In this document: piece by piece, positions 28,273-37,083 of the stretch
Numbering within the stretch: the first letter of the stretch is position 1
Layout of the letters: each line of letters opens with the position of its first letter
Assembly (NCBI RefSeq): GCF_003014675.1
Contig: NZ_PYAU01000001.1
Span: 1,240,001 to 1,304,000, forward strand
Direction of reading: 5' to 3'
Length of the DNA: 64,000 nucleotides
Origin: Labedella gwakjiensis
Lineage (GTDB): Bacteria > Actinomycetota > Actinomycetes > Actinomycetales > Microbacteriaceae
The notes under the pieces: generated by a model
What the model saw: the letters and a program-made list of their open reading frames with translations, nothing else
Databases searched by the model: none
What the model was told of the DNA's origin: nothing
Position numbers and translations under genes: made by a program

Positions 28273-29463
28273 CTATTCCGGAAGCGACCAGAGGTGGCGT
28301 TCCGCCAGCTCCGCGAGCGCACGGAGCTGGCGGATGTCCTGTCGGCTGAATGCTCGAGGACGATCGTCCATCACGCAGAGGGCGCCCACTCGGTGTCCGT
28401 CCGGCGAGATGATCGGGCAGCCGGCGTAGAAGCGCACCGGTGGAGCATCGATCCCGGCGGCGTAGTGAGCGAATCGCGAGTCGGCCACCGTGTCCTCCAC
28501 GATGTGGTGGGAGGAGCGGCGAACGGTCACGTCGCAGAAGCTCCCCTCGCGCGGACGGTCGTCGATGACGGCCCCCGACGCTGCCCGCGTGGTCTGCGTG
28601 TCCTCGCGGATGAGGGTGATGGCCGCGATCGGCGCGCCGAAGATCTGACGTGCCGTCTCGACGATGCTGTCGAGGACGGCGTCCCTCGCCCTGCCCGCGA
28701 GCTCCAGCTCGGCCACGGCCCGCCGCCTCGCCTCCTCGTCCCGACCATCGGACACCTCGATGGGCACCCTGTCGGGGTCGAGCCGCTTCGTGATGTCGAA
28801 CGCCATGTCGTCGGCCCACTGCTGGTAGAGGTGGCGGGTCTCGGGTTCGAACTCGTTGTCGTGCGACAGCGGGATGACGGTCATGTTGGGGGCGAGCGTC
28901 AGCCCGGCGGTCGCCTCGTTGAGCAGCCCCGCATGGCGGTCGACGACGCGTGCGAGATGCGGCGGGAGGGCTGTCCTCCCACCGAAGGTGGGAACGTCGA
29001 GCACGAAGATCTGGGTCTGAGCCGGCGTCCGCCGCTGCACCTCCTCGAGCAGACCCGCGAGTTCGACCCGCCAGCGGGCGACACTCATCAGGGCGAGCGC
29101 CTCGTTGTGCCCGACGGAGATGAGCACGGCGTCGAACCGACGGAGATCGAACGATGCGATCGCCTCGATGGAGGACTCCACCGTCATGTCCGGGTGCACG
29201 GCGAATTCCACGTCTGTGGCGTTGCCGGTGATCGCCGTGAGGCTGCGCGCGAGGTAGCCGGGGAGCCCCAGCTCGTGCGTCACCACCCCGCGACCGCTCG
29301 CGACGCCGTCTCCCACGATGAAGACGCGATCGGGATCGGTGCCGGCGGCGTGCACGATCGGCTGGTCGTCCGCGGTGACCCGTCGGCGCCACGATGACGG
29401 GCTGTTGGCGAGCCAATACCGCAGAAGCACGCGCACGATCGGACGGGGAAGGGGTCGGGTCAC
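28273..29463 (-). CDS. SGNH-like domain fused to a GAF domain
   Basis: The 396-residue protein starts at GTG 29463, after GAGGA. Residues about 47-240 follow the SGNH hydrolase fold order (RVFIVGDGVASGRGVVTHEL, ISVGHNEAL, then VIPLSHDNEF), but the usual nucleophile block GDS reads GDG (residues 51-53). Residues about 265-396 form a GAF domain (VETARQIFGAPIAAITLIRE, GCPIISPDGHRVGALCVMDD). The serine loss suggests a sensor or binding role instead of esterase activity. GAF domains bind small ligands such as nucleotides or chromophores. No output domain follows. Confidence 0.8.
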   Translation of the reverse strand: MTRPLPRPIVRVLLRYWLANSPSSWRRRVTADDQPIVHAAGTDPDRVFIVGDGVASGRGVVTHELGLPGYLARSLTAITGNATDVEFAVHPDMTVESSIEAIASFDLRRFDAVLISVGHNEALALMSVARWRVELAGLLEEVQRRTPAQTQIFVLDVPTFGGRTALPPHLARVVDRHAGLLNEATAGLTLAPNMTVIPLSHDNEFEPETRHLYQQWADDMAFDITKRLDPDRVPIEVSDGRDEEARRRAVAELELAGRARDAVLDSIVETARQIFGAPIAAITLIREDTQTTRAASGAVIDDRPREGSFCDVTVRRSSHHIVEDTVADSRFAHYAAGIDAPPVRFYAGCPIISPDGHRVGALCVMDDRPRAFSRQDIRQLRALAELAERHLWSLPE

Positions 29464-29836
29464 GGTGTCCTCGGGGTCAGGGAGGGGATCGCCACGGGGA
29501 CGACGGAGGTCGTTCGGCGCCTTCGGACGGTCGTGCAGGCGCTTCCAACGACGGGAGCCCAGACCCGCCCGGCCGGGCGACATCACCCGACCTCATCACG
29601 GTATCGCTCGCGGGCTGCGCACACACGGGCTTGACGCCGCTCGACACGTCGAGCGGGGTGCCCACCAAACCGTTCGGGGAGGGGCGCCGAACCTCGATGT
29701 CTCGTTCATGCGACCCGAAAGCATGCGCGGGACGATTCGCGTCACACCCGAATGGCGGCCGCTGGCCGGCATGACGCGAGGTGAGCAGATCGCGCGGCAA
29801 TGGCGCCACGGATCTCGCCCCTCCTCACCACGGGAC
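29464..29836. other. 373-base gap with no supported gene
   Basis: The stretch lies between two minus-strand genes (SGNH-GAF start and LLM stop). Frames on both strands here are short or lack recognisable domains, and no strong hairpin, repeat or promoter stands out beyond the SGNH-GAF ribosome site. Confidence 0.5.
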
Positions 29837-30880
29837 CTAGGCAGAGGCGTGTGCTCCGGGCGCCCACCCGAGGGCCGGGCCGAGAGCGCCCGCGATGTCG
29901 CCGAGGATCTGCGTGTAGTCGTCGGGTTCGAGCGTGAAGGGCAGCGCGAACGCCACCTCGTCCACTTCGCGGAATCCGGCGTCGTCGTGGAGACGCTCGG
30001 CGATCTCCGCCGCCGTGCCCAGGAGATCGGCCGCGAAGAGCAGCTTCCGCGGGCCGTGCGGCACGCCGACACGGCCGGACCGGGAGTCGACGTAGTCGCG
30101 GTACCGCGCGCGCTGACTCGGTGTCGCGTTGTCGGTGGGGATCACCACGAGGCCCTGCGAGACGCGAGCGCTCTCGCCGTCGGGATGCACCTCGCGGAAC
30201 GCCCTGACCTGCTCCGCCTGGTTCGACGCGAAGTCGTTCGTCCCGTTCTCGCCGGCGATCACACTGCTCGTGAGCAGGCGGAAGCCGTTCTCCCCCGCCC
30301 ACCGCGCGGAACGCATGCTCGCCGCGCCGTACCAGATGCGGTCGGCGAGACCCGCGGAGTGCGGCTCGACGCGTGTCGAGAACTCCTCGATCCCGTCGCG
30401 CCGAGGAGCCTCCGCCGCCGCGCCGATCGGGTCACCGCGCAGGAACGATCGCAGCCGCAGCAGCCGGTCGTAGCCCAGGTTCTCCTGCTCAGCCGTGTCC
30501 GGGTAGATCGCGTCGCGGTAGCGGTCGAAGTTCATGGGGGCGCCCGTACTGAACCCGGGTGTGATGCGGCCTCCCGAGAGCACGTCGACCGTCGCGAGGT
30601 CCTCGGCCAGACGGAACGGGTTCTCCACCCCGAGCGGCGTCACCGCCGTTCCCAGCTCGATACGGTCCGTGCGCTGCGACGCGGCCGCCATCACGGCGAC
30701 AGGCGACGAGATCCCGAACTGCACGTGCCGGTGCCGCAGCCACGCGCTGTCGAATCCGAGCTGCTCACCGAACTCGATGAGCCGCAGGGTGGACTCGTGG
30801 CCGGCGCGCGGCTCCGCCGGATCGAAGAAGCCCATCGTGAGGAAGCCGAGGCGCGTGAGCGCGTCGCGTGCCGGTGTCAT
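29837..30880 (-). CDS. LLM class flavin-dependent oxidoreductase
   Basis: This 347-residue protein is of the bacterial luciferase-like monooxygenase fold. It opens with RLGFLTMGFFDPAEP and carries DSAWLRHRHVQFGISSPVAV and TAVTPLGVENPFRLAEDLAT, then DVLSGGRITPGFSTGAP. It would use reduced flavin to oxidise an unknown substrate, often an amine, aldehyde or sulfur compound. TAGGGT (30887-30892) sits exactly six bases before the ATG, suggesting leaderless translation. It is divergent from a VIT-type transporter gene. Confidence 0.9.
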   Translation of the reverse strand: MTPARDALTRLGFLTMGFFDPAEPRAGHESTLRLIEFGEQLGFDSAWLRHRHVQFGISSPVAVMAAASQRTDRIELGTAVTPLGVENPFRLAEDLATVDVLSGGRITPGFSTGAPMNFDRYRDAIYPDTAEQENLGYDRLLRLRSFLRGDPIGAAAEAPRRDGIEEFSTRVEPHSAGLADRIWYGAASMRSARWAGENGFRLLTSSVIAGENGTNDFASNQAEQVRAFREVHPDGESARVSQGLVVIPTDNATPSQRARYRDYVDSRSGRVGVPHGPRKLLFAADLLGTAAEIAERLHDDAGFREVDEVAFALPFTLEPDDYTQILGDIAGALGPALGWAPGAHASA

Positions 30881-30990
30881 GGTTCGACCCTATGTCGTCG
30901 GATCGGGCGGCGCTGCAGGCCTCAGGTCGTCGAGGAGTCATAGTCCTTTCGGCCCTGGAGGACGGGGGCCCGACGTGTTTGAGTGACCCC

Positions 30991-31740
30991 ATGACCTCAG
31001 GACAGAGCGCGACCGGGCCGATCTCCCCCGACGGCGGACACAGCGGCGAACCCCACACGGGCGGTGTCGCGCAGAGGCTCAACTGGCTGCGGGCCGGCGT
31101 TCTCGGGGCGAACGACGGCATCGTCTCGGTAGCCGCGATCGTCGTGGGCGTGGCCGGCGTGACCACCGCGACGGGACCGATCCTCACGGCCGGCATCGCG
31201 GGTCTGGTGGGAGGCGCGATCTCGATGGCGCTCGGCGAGTACGTGTCGGTGAGCAGCCAGAGCGACAGCGAGCGCGCCCTCATCGCGAAGGAGCGCCGGG
31301 AACTGCAGGAAACGCCCGAGGAGGAGCTCGACGAGCTCACGGGGCTCTATCGCGCACAGGGTCTCAGCGAGGCGACCGCTCGCGCCGTGGCCGTGGAGCT
31401 GACAGCGCACGACGCACTCGCGGCCCACCTGTCTGCGGAACTGCACATCGACGAGACCGACGTGGTGAGCCCGTGGCACGCGGCGGCGGCCTCCGCGGCC
31501 GCGTTCACGATCGGCGCGATCCTCCCGATGCTCGCGATCCTGATTCCGCCGGAGCCGCTGCGCGTGCCGGTCACGTTCGTCTCCGTGCTCGTGGCACTCG
31601 CGATCACCGGCGGGGTGTCTGCCACCATCGGCGGCAGCTCACGCCGCCGGGCGATCCTCCGCGTGGTCATCGGGGGCGCGCTCGCGCTCGCCGCGACCTA
31701 CTGCGTCGGCGTCCTCCTCGGAGTCTCCGGGGTGGTGTGA
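30991..31740 (+). CDS. VIT1/CCC1 family transporter
   Basis: This 249-residue membrane protein has the family opening RLNWLRAGVLGANDGIVSVA and the metal-binding-like stretch GGAISMALGEYVSVSSQSDS. A hydrophilic middle domain and three C-terminal membrane helices follow. VIT/CCC1 proteins move Fe2+ or Mn2+ across membranes. ATG 30991 was chosen over an upstream ATG at 30868, which would overlap the divergent LLM start and add unconserved residues. No Fur- or MntR-like site was identified. Confidence 0.87.
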   Translation: MTSGQSATGPISPDGGHSGEPHTGGVAQRLNWLRAGVLGANDGIVSVAAIVVGVAGVTTATGPILTAGIAGLVGGAISMALGEYVSVSSQSDSERALIAKERRELQETPEEELDELTGLYRAQGLSEATARAVAVELTAHDALAAHLSAELHIDETDVVSPWHAAAASAAAFTIGAILPMLAILIPPEPLRVPVTFVSVLVALAITGGVSATIGGSSRRRAILRVVIGGALALAATYCVGVLLGVSGVV

Positions 31741-31743
31741 GCC

Positions 31744-32109
31744 CTACTCGCCGTTCTCGATCAGGTGGAGCTGCGTTCCGTCGGGGTCGACCAGGAACCC
31801 GGCACGCCCACCCCACGGCTGCGTCCGCACCGGGTGGAGCCGCGGGTGTCCCTCCGTCGTCTCCTCGACGCCCGCGTCCCGGATCCGCGCATACAGCTCG
31901 TCGAGGTCGTCGACCCGGATGCTGCACATGAACGAGCTCTCCTCCGGCACGAGGTCGGGGAACGGGAAGAACTCGAGCTCGAGATCGCCGCGGCGCAGGA
32001 TCAGCCAGTCGTCGTCGCGGTGCGTCGGCTCGAACCCGAACCCTCGGTAGAACGCGACGGTTGCATCGAGATCACGAGAGGGCAGGTTCGGCACCGCGCG
32101 GTCGCTCAT
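31744..32109 (-). CDS. VOC (glyoxalase/bleomycin-resistance) family protein
   Basis: This 121-residue protein has the VOC fold of Ble-type binding proteins: VPNLPSRDLDATVAFYRGFG, WLILRRGDLELEFFPFPD and WGGRAGFLVDPDGTQLHLIE. Such proteins bind bleomycin-like drugs or act on small substrates. TAGGCT (32116-32121) is exactly six bases before the ATG, and no ribosome site is seen, so the transcript is likely leaderless. It is convergent with the VIT gene, with stops three bases apart. Confidence 0.87.
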   Translation of the reverse strand: MSDRAVPNLPSRDLDATVAFYRGFGFEPTHRDDDWLILRRGDLELEFFPFPDLVPEESSFMCSIRVDDLDELYARIRDAGVEETTEGHPRLHPVRTQPWGGRAGFLVDPDGTQLHLIENGE

Positions 32110-32171
32110 GCGCCGAGCCTAGCGAGGGCCTGTCCCTGCCGGAAGCGAGCGGGACGGGAAGCGGATCGCGC

Positions 32172-32804
32172 TCAGTCCGCGGCTGCGTCCGCCCGCCGTC
32201 GCGCGCGACCGAACACGGCGTCGAGGAGGAGGCCCGCCGCGCACGCGACGACGATGCCCGTCACCATCGCGAGCACCGGCTGGCCCTCGAAGATCGAGCC
32301 GAAGACGAGACCGACCGCCACCGAGTAGCTCGCCCAGATGACCGCGGCCAGCGCCGCTGTCGCCGCGAAACGCCCCCGCGGGTAGCGCGTCGATCCGGCC
32401 ACGAAGTTCACGGCCACGCGTCCGCCCGGGATGAAGCGTCCCGTCACGATGTAGAGGGCTCCGCGACGCTCGAGCGCCGACCGGGCCCAGGCGATGGCCC
32501 GCGCCGTCCGCGGTCTCCGCATCCACCCCCATCGCTCGGGGCCCACGGCGCGTCCGAGGTGGAAGACGAGGTGGTCGCCGATCCACGCTCCGACAGCCGC
32601 CACGAGGACGAGCGACCACAGGGATGGCCCCACGGTGGCGGTCGACACGGTCGCCACCGCGATCAGTACCGACTCGCTCGGCACGACGGGGAAGACGGCG
32701 TCCGCGAGGCAGCACGCGGCCACGAGCAGGAGCACGTACGGCAGCGCGACGCTCTGCACCACGATCGCCTCGATCGCGGCCGACACCGACTCGAGCCAGT
32801 CCAT
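32172..32804 (-). CDS. DedA family membrane protein
   Basis: This 210-residue protein carries DedA hallmarks: ADAVFPVVPSESVLIAVATV near residue 40, AWIGDHLVFHLGRAVG, and the arginine motif VTGRFIPGGRVAVNFVAGST. It has about five membrane segments. DedA proteins are now linked to polyprenyl-phosphate or lipid flipping and membrane homeostasis. The gene precedes the palindromic repeat and LacI operators and is divergent from that operon. Confidence 0.9.
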   Translation of the reverse strand: MDWLESVSAAIEAIVVQSVALPYVLLLVAACCLADAVFPVVPSESVLIAVATVSTATVGPSLWSLVLVAAVGAWIGDHLVFHLGRAVGPERWGWMRRPRTARAIAWARSALERRGALYIVTGRFIPGGRVAVNFVAGSTRYPRGRFAATAALAAVIWASYSVAVGLVFGSIFEGQPVLAMVTGIVVACAAGLLLDAVFGRARRRADAAAD

Positions 32805-32865
32805 GCGCCCATCGTCCCCCTCCCCGGTGAACGGAGAGCGAACGCGCCCCCACCCGCACTCTCCA

Positions 32866-32945
32866 CCCCCGCCAGATGCCGCGTTTGAGCGCGTTTACGC
32901 CGATATAGCGGTGCAAACACGCTCAAACGCGGTATCTGGCGGGGG
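32866..32945. repeat. Palindromic extragenic element, copy 1
   Basis: Two 40-base arms meet at 32905/32906. The outer arms (CCCCCGCCAGAT and its complement) and the core GCGTTTGAGCG match, and the few mismatches are mostly G-U compatible. The core GCGTTTGAGCGCGTTT recurs in copy 2 near 40.3 kb. The element lies between divergent DedA and LacI genes, so it is not simply a convergent-gene terminator. Confidence 0.7.
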
Positions 32946-33026
32946 GAGGGGAGGGCGGGGGACCGGGGGAACACGGGGATCGGGAGCGAGAGTGCGAGGG
33001 CGAGGGAAAAAAGACTTGCGCGAGAG

Positions 33027-33076
33027 TGATAATGCGCATTACCATCGGATCGACCCGCTGATAATACGCATTATCA
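33027..33076. promoter_or_regulatory. Two LacI-type operators with the operon promoter
   Basis: TGATAATGCGCATTACCA (33027-33044) and TGATAATACGCATTATCA (33059-33076) are near-palindromes with one mismatch each. Their centres are 32 bp apart. GATAAT in each is a good -10 element, so binding would occlude the promoter. This fits autoregulation by the LacI gene at 33114. Confidence 0.8.
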
Positions 33077-33113
33077 TCATCACCCCCGGGTTCGATGTCT
33101 CGAAGGAGAGGCC

Positions 33114-34160
33114 ATGACCCGCACCGATACCGGACGCATCACCCAGCGCCGAATCGCCGAACTCGCCGGCGTGAGCCAGGCCACGGTCTCCCTCGTCCTC
33201 AACGGCCGCGCCGACGCGAGCGTGCGCATTCCCGACGAGACGCGGGAGCGGGTTCTGCGCGTGATCGAGGAGACCGGCTACGTCGCCGACCCCTCCGCTC
33301 GCCGCCTCGCCGGCATGGACAACCGCATCCTCGGCGTCTTCACCTACGAGCCGGCCTTCCCCACGCGCAGCGTCGACTTCTACACGCCGCTCCTCAACGG
33401 CATCGAGGCCGGGGCGGAGACGCTCGGAAGCGACCTGCTCCTCTTCACGAGCGCCCCCGTGGAGAACGGTCGACGCCGCCTCTTCCACGAGAAGAACCGG
33501 CTCCGACTCGCCGACGGCGTCCTCCTCCTCGGAGTCGAGATGGACGCGGCAGAGCTCGCCCGGCTCGTGGAGGGCGGGTTCCGTGTGGTCGCCGTCGGAC
33601 GACGCGAGACGCCGGGCATCCCCTACGTCGGAATCGACTACGCCACCGCCGCAGCCGACCTCGTCCGTCGCGCCGTCGAGCTCGGCCACGAACGCATGCT
33701 GTACCTGCACGTCGACAGCACCGGCGAGTCCGTCGTCGACCGGCGCGACGGAGTGCTGCAGGGCATCATCGGCTCGAACGCGACCCTGCGCACCCAGCCG
33801 ACCGACGGGTCCGACATCGACGCCGACTGGGCCGCCGTGGTCGAGTCTCGCGCGACCCTCCTCATCGTGGAGTCGCCCGAGGTCGCCACCGCCATCCACG
33901 AGCGCGCCCGGCGCGAAGGCGTCGACGTGCCGACGGACCTCAGCATCATCGTCCTCGGCGCGTCGCCTCGGCTCGCACCCGAGGACGTCGACTTCACGCG
34001 ACTCGACCCGCCGCGCACGGAGCTGGGCGAGCACGCCGTGCTGCTCCTCGCGCGCATCCTCTCCGACGACCCGCCCACCGAGGGACTCCGCTCCCTGCTC
34101 GACTGCCCCATCGCGGACGGCGCGACTCTCGCCGCTCCCGCCCGAAAGGAACACGCATGA
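33114..34160 (+). CDS. LacI family transcriptional regulator
   Basis: This 348-residue protein has an N-terminal helix-turn-helix (ITQRRIAELAGVSQATVSLV, then LNGR, residues about 9-32) and a periplasmic-binding-protein-like effector domain. AAGGAG precedes ATG 33114. Two palindromic operators lie 38-87 bases upstream. Its stop overlaps the next gene's start (ATGA), placing it first in a sugar operon that it probably represses until a glycan-derived sugar binds. Confidence 0.92.
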   Translation: MTRTDTGRITQRRIAELAGVSQATVSLVLNGRADASVRIPDETRERVLRVIEETGYVADPSARRLAGMDNRILGVFTYEPAFPTRSVDFYTPLLNGIEAGAETLGSDLLLFTSAPVENGRRRLFHEKNRLRLADGVLLLGVEMDAAELARLVEGGFRVVAVGRRETPGIPYVGIDYATAAADLVRRAVELGHERMLYLHVDSTGESVVDRRDGVLQGIIGSNATLRTQPTDGSDIDADWAAVVESRATLLIVESPEVATAIHERARREGVDVPTDLSIIVLGASPRLAPEDVDFTRLDPPRTELGEHAVLLLARILSDDPPTEGLRSLLDCPIADGATLAAPARKEHA

Positions 34161-35761
34161 CCCCGCTCCACGCCGACGTCCTCGTGATCGGAGGGGGTCT
34201 CGGCGGTGTCGCCGCAGCCCTCGCCGCCGCCCGCGCCGGTCGCACCGTCACCATCACCGAGGAGTACGACTGGCTCGGCGGCCAGCTCACGAGCCAGGGC
34301 GTGCCGCCGGACGAGCACACCTGGATCGAGCAGTTCGGCGCCACCGCCAGCTACCGGGCCCTGCGCGACGGCATCCGCGAGCACTACCGCCGCTGGTACC
34401 CGCTCACCGCGGCCGCGCGGTCCGAGGTGGCCCTCAACCCGGGCGCCGGTCTCGTGAGCCGCCTGTGCGCGGAGCCGCGCGCCTCCGTCCATGTGCTCGA
34501 CGGCCTCCTGGCCCCCCACATCTCCGCCGGACGAATCCGGGTCATCCGCAACGTCCGCCCCGTCGCCGCAACGCGTGACGGCGGTCGTGTCGCGACCGTC
34601 GAGGTCGAGAGCACGCGCGACGGTGACCGCACACTGCTCACCGGTGATTACGTGCTCGACGCCACCGAGACGGGCGAGCTCCTCCCCCTCGCGGACGTGC
34701 CGTTCGTGACAGGCTTCGAGTCGCGTTCGGAGACGGGCGAGCCGAGTGCGCCAGAGCAGGCGCAGCCCGAGAATCAGCAGGCCTTCAGCTGGTGCTTCAT
34801 CATCGACCACGTCGACGGGGCCGACCACACGATCGACCGACCGGCGGACTACGACGAGTGGCTCGCCCAGGAGCCCGACTTCTGGGGCGCCCCGATGATC
34901 TCCCTCACCGGCCCGGACCCGCGCACCCTCGAGACGTTCACGCGCACCTTCACGCCGACGATCGACACCGACCCCCTCGCGCTCGTCGCCGATCAGCGCG
35001 CGGCGGGTGGCGACCGCGAGCTGTGGACGTTCCGCCGCATCCTCGCGAAGGGACTCTTCGAGTCCGGCGCGTTCGAGAGCGACATCGTGCTCGTCAACTG
35101 GCCGATGATCGACTACCTCGGCGGCACGCTCACGGCGGGCGACCGCGAGGAGCACCTCGCGGCCGCGAAGCGCCAGTCCCTCGCGATGCTCTACTGGCTG
35201 CAGACGGAGGCCCCGCGCCCCGACGGCGGCCGCGGCTGGCCGGGACTCCGCCTCCGCGGCGACGTCGCGGGCACCGAGGACGGCTTCGCGCAGGCTCCCT
35301 ACATCCGCGAATCCCGACGCATCCGCGCGGAGTACACCGTGGTGGAGCAGGACCTGTCGATCGCCATCCGCGGGCACGGTCGCCCAGCGACCTTCGACGA
35401 CACCGTCGGCGTAGGCATGTACCGCATCGATCTTCACCCCACGACGGGCGGCGACAACTACCTCGACATCGCCTCGGCCCCGTTCGAGATCCCCCTCGGC
35501 GCCCTGATCCCCGTGGGAGTGGAGAACCTGCTCCCCGCCGGCAAGAACATCGGAACGACGCACATCACGAACGGCGCGTTCCGACTGCACCCCGTCGAAT
35601 GGAACATCGGGGAGGCGGCCGGCTCCCTCGCCGCGTTCTGCATCGACCGCTCGACCACACCGCACCACGTCCGCGCCGACGCCCGTCTGCTCGCGGAGTT
35701 CCAATCCCTCCTGTCCCGGAACGGCGTCGAGCTCCACTGGCCCGACGTCGCCGGCTACTGA
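34157..35761 (+). CDS. FAD-dependent oxidoreductase (PF12831-like)
   Basis: This 534-residue enzyme has an N-terminal FAD motif VLVIGGGLGGVAAALAAARA and the family block EEYDWLGGQLTSQGV. A C-terminal LLPAGKNIGTTHITNGAFRL and WNIGEAAG bind the cofactor. Family members often sit in glycan or sugar operons and are proposed to oxidise sugar hydroxyls, but few are characterised. The four-base overlap with the LacI gene and the ABC genes downstream argue for action on the imported sugar. Confidence 0.87.
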   Translation: MTPLHADVLVIGGGLGGVAAALAAARAGRTVTITEEYDWLGGQLTSQGVPPDEHTWIEQFGATASYRALRDGIREHYRRWYPLTAAARSEVALNPGAGLVSRLCAEPRASVHVLDGLLAPHISAGRIRVIRNVRPVAATRDGGRVATVEVESTRDGDRTLLTGDYVLDATETGELLPLADVPFVTGFESRSETGEPSAPEQAQPENQQAFSWCFIIDHVDGADHTIDRPADYDEWLAQEPDFWGAPMISLTGPDPRTLETFTRTFTPTIDTDPLALVADQRAAGGDRELWTFRRILAKGLFESGAFESDIVLVNWPMIDYLGGTLTAGDREEHLAAAKRQSLAMLYWLQTEAPRPDGGRGWPGLRLRGDVAGTEDGFAQAPYIRESRRIRAEYTVVEQDLSIAIRGHGRPATFDDTVGVGMYRIDLHPTTGGDNYLDIASAPFEIPLGALIPVGVENLLPAGKNIGTTHITNGAFRLHPVEWNIGEAAGSLAAFCIDRSTTPHHVRADARLLAEFQSLLSRNGVELHWPDVAGY

Positions 35762-35787
35762 CGACCCTCCCGAAGGAGAACCTGACC

Positions 35788-37083
35788 ATGACATCAGCAA
35801 AGAAGCTGAGCGCGACAGCGGCCATCGCCGTCGCCGCCCTCGCCCTGAGCGGCTGCGCCGGGAGCACCGGAGGCGGAGCGAGCGCCGACGACCCCGTGTC
35901 GCTGCGCATGACCGTGTGGACCTCGAACGAGGACCAGCTCGCCCTGTTCGACTCGATCGCCGAGGAGTACATGGCCGATCACCCCGAGGTCTCGGACATC
36001 ACGTTCGACCCGCTCGACTTCGAGAGCTACACCACCACGCTCACCACGCAGCTCGCCGGCGGCAACCCGCCGGACATGGCGTGGGTGCTCGAGAACGCGG
36101 CTCCCGACTTCGTCTCCTCCGGCGCGCTCGTGCCGCTCGACGACGTCCTCTCGGCGACCGACGGCTACGACCTCGACGATCTGTCGGCGAGCGCGACCGA
36201 GCTGTGGCGCGACGCCGACGGCGCCCTCGCCGCGTATCCGTTCTCCACGTCGCCCTTCGTGGTCTTCGCGAACGACGACCTCCTCGCCGAGGCGGGAGCG
36301 CCCACCGCGGCCGAGCTGCAGGCCGACGGCGACTGGAACTGGGAGACGATCTCGGAGATCGGCTCGCAGGTGAACGCCGCCACCGGAAAGGCCGGCTTCG
36401 TCGTCCGCGACTTCGAGTACACCCAGTGGGACTACCTCTCCACGGTGTGGGGCGGCTGGGGTGCAGAACCCTGGTCGGAGGACGGAGCGGACTGCACCAT
36501 GGACTCCGACGAGATGGTGGACGCGTTCACGTTCCTCCACGACGCGGCATTCGACGCGACGTCGATGCCCGGCCCGGGAAGCACGGCTGACTTCTTCGCC
36601 GGAGACGCCGCCTTCACCGTGACCCAGATCTCGCGCGCGTCCCTCCTCGAGGAATCGGGCATCCAGGCATGGGAGCTCGCACCGCTCCCCGAGGGACCGG
36701 CCGGCGAGTACTCGATCATCGGCCAGGCCGGTGTCGGGGCCCTCGCCCAGGGCGAGAACCCGGAGGAGGCCGCCGAGTTCATCGCGTTCTTCACGAACCC
36801 GGAGAACTCCGAGAAGCTCGCGCAGTACTTCCCCCCGGCCCGGGAGTCGCAGCTGAACGCCGAGACCCTCGTCGCCGCGAACCCCGTCCTCACAGAGGAG
36901 CAGCTGTCGGAGATCGTCGTCCCGGCTGTGGAGTCCGGTGAGGTGCGCCCGTCGCACACCGGATCGGCTGAGATCCAGCAGGCGGTGCGCTCGGCCCTCG
37001 ACGCCCTCTGGGTCGCCGACGCCGACATCCCCGGCACCCTGTCCGCCGTGTGCGAGGCGATCGACCCCCTCCTCGAACAGTGA
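35788..37083 (+). CDS. Sugar ABC transporter substrate-binding lipoprotein
   Basis: This 431-residue family-1 (MalE-like) binding protein has a signal peptide and lipobox LALSGC (Cys23), with mature start GSTGGG. The pattern SLRMTVWTSNEDQLALFDSI and QLAGGNPPDMAWVLENAAPD is typical of oligosaccharide binders. AAGGAG precedes the ATG. Its stop overlaps the permease GTG by four bases. It should capture a mono- or oligosaccharide released outside by the operon's glycosidase. Confidence 0.93.
   Translation: MTSAKKLSATAAIAVAALALSGCAGSTGGGASADDPVSLRMTVWTSNEDQLALFDSIAEEYMADHPEVSDITFDPLDFESYTTTLTTQLAGGNPPDMAWVLENAAPDFVSSGALVPLDDVLSATDGYDLDDLSASATELWRDADGALAAYPFSTSPFVVFANDDLLAEAGAPTAAELQADGDWNWETISEIGSQVNAATGKAGFVVRDFEYTQWDYLSTVWGGWGAEPWSEDGADCTMDSDEMVDAFTFLHDAAFDATSMPGPGSTADFFAGDAAFTVTQISRASLLEESGIQAWELAPLPEGPAGEYSIIGQAGVGALAQGENPEEAAEFIAFFTNPENSEKLAQYFPPARESQLNAETLVAANPVLTEEQLSEIVVPAVESGEVRPSHTGSAEIQQAVRSALDALWVADADIPGTLSAVCEAIDPLLEQ

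Noticed and set aside
27779-29416. 545-codon minus frame that continues DUF6157 through the SGNH-GAF region
   Set aside because: Only the last 141 codons match DUF6157, and the rest is a shifted frame over the SGNH-GAF gene.
32866-32945. Idea that the palindrome is a CRISPR or att site
   Set aside because: It is an inverted repeat with no spacers, no integrase nearby and a second copy in another intergenic region; an extragenic palindromic element fits better.
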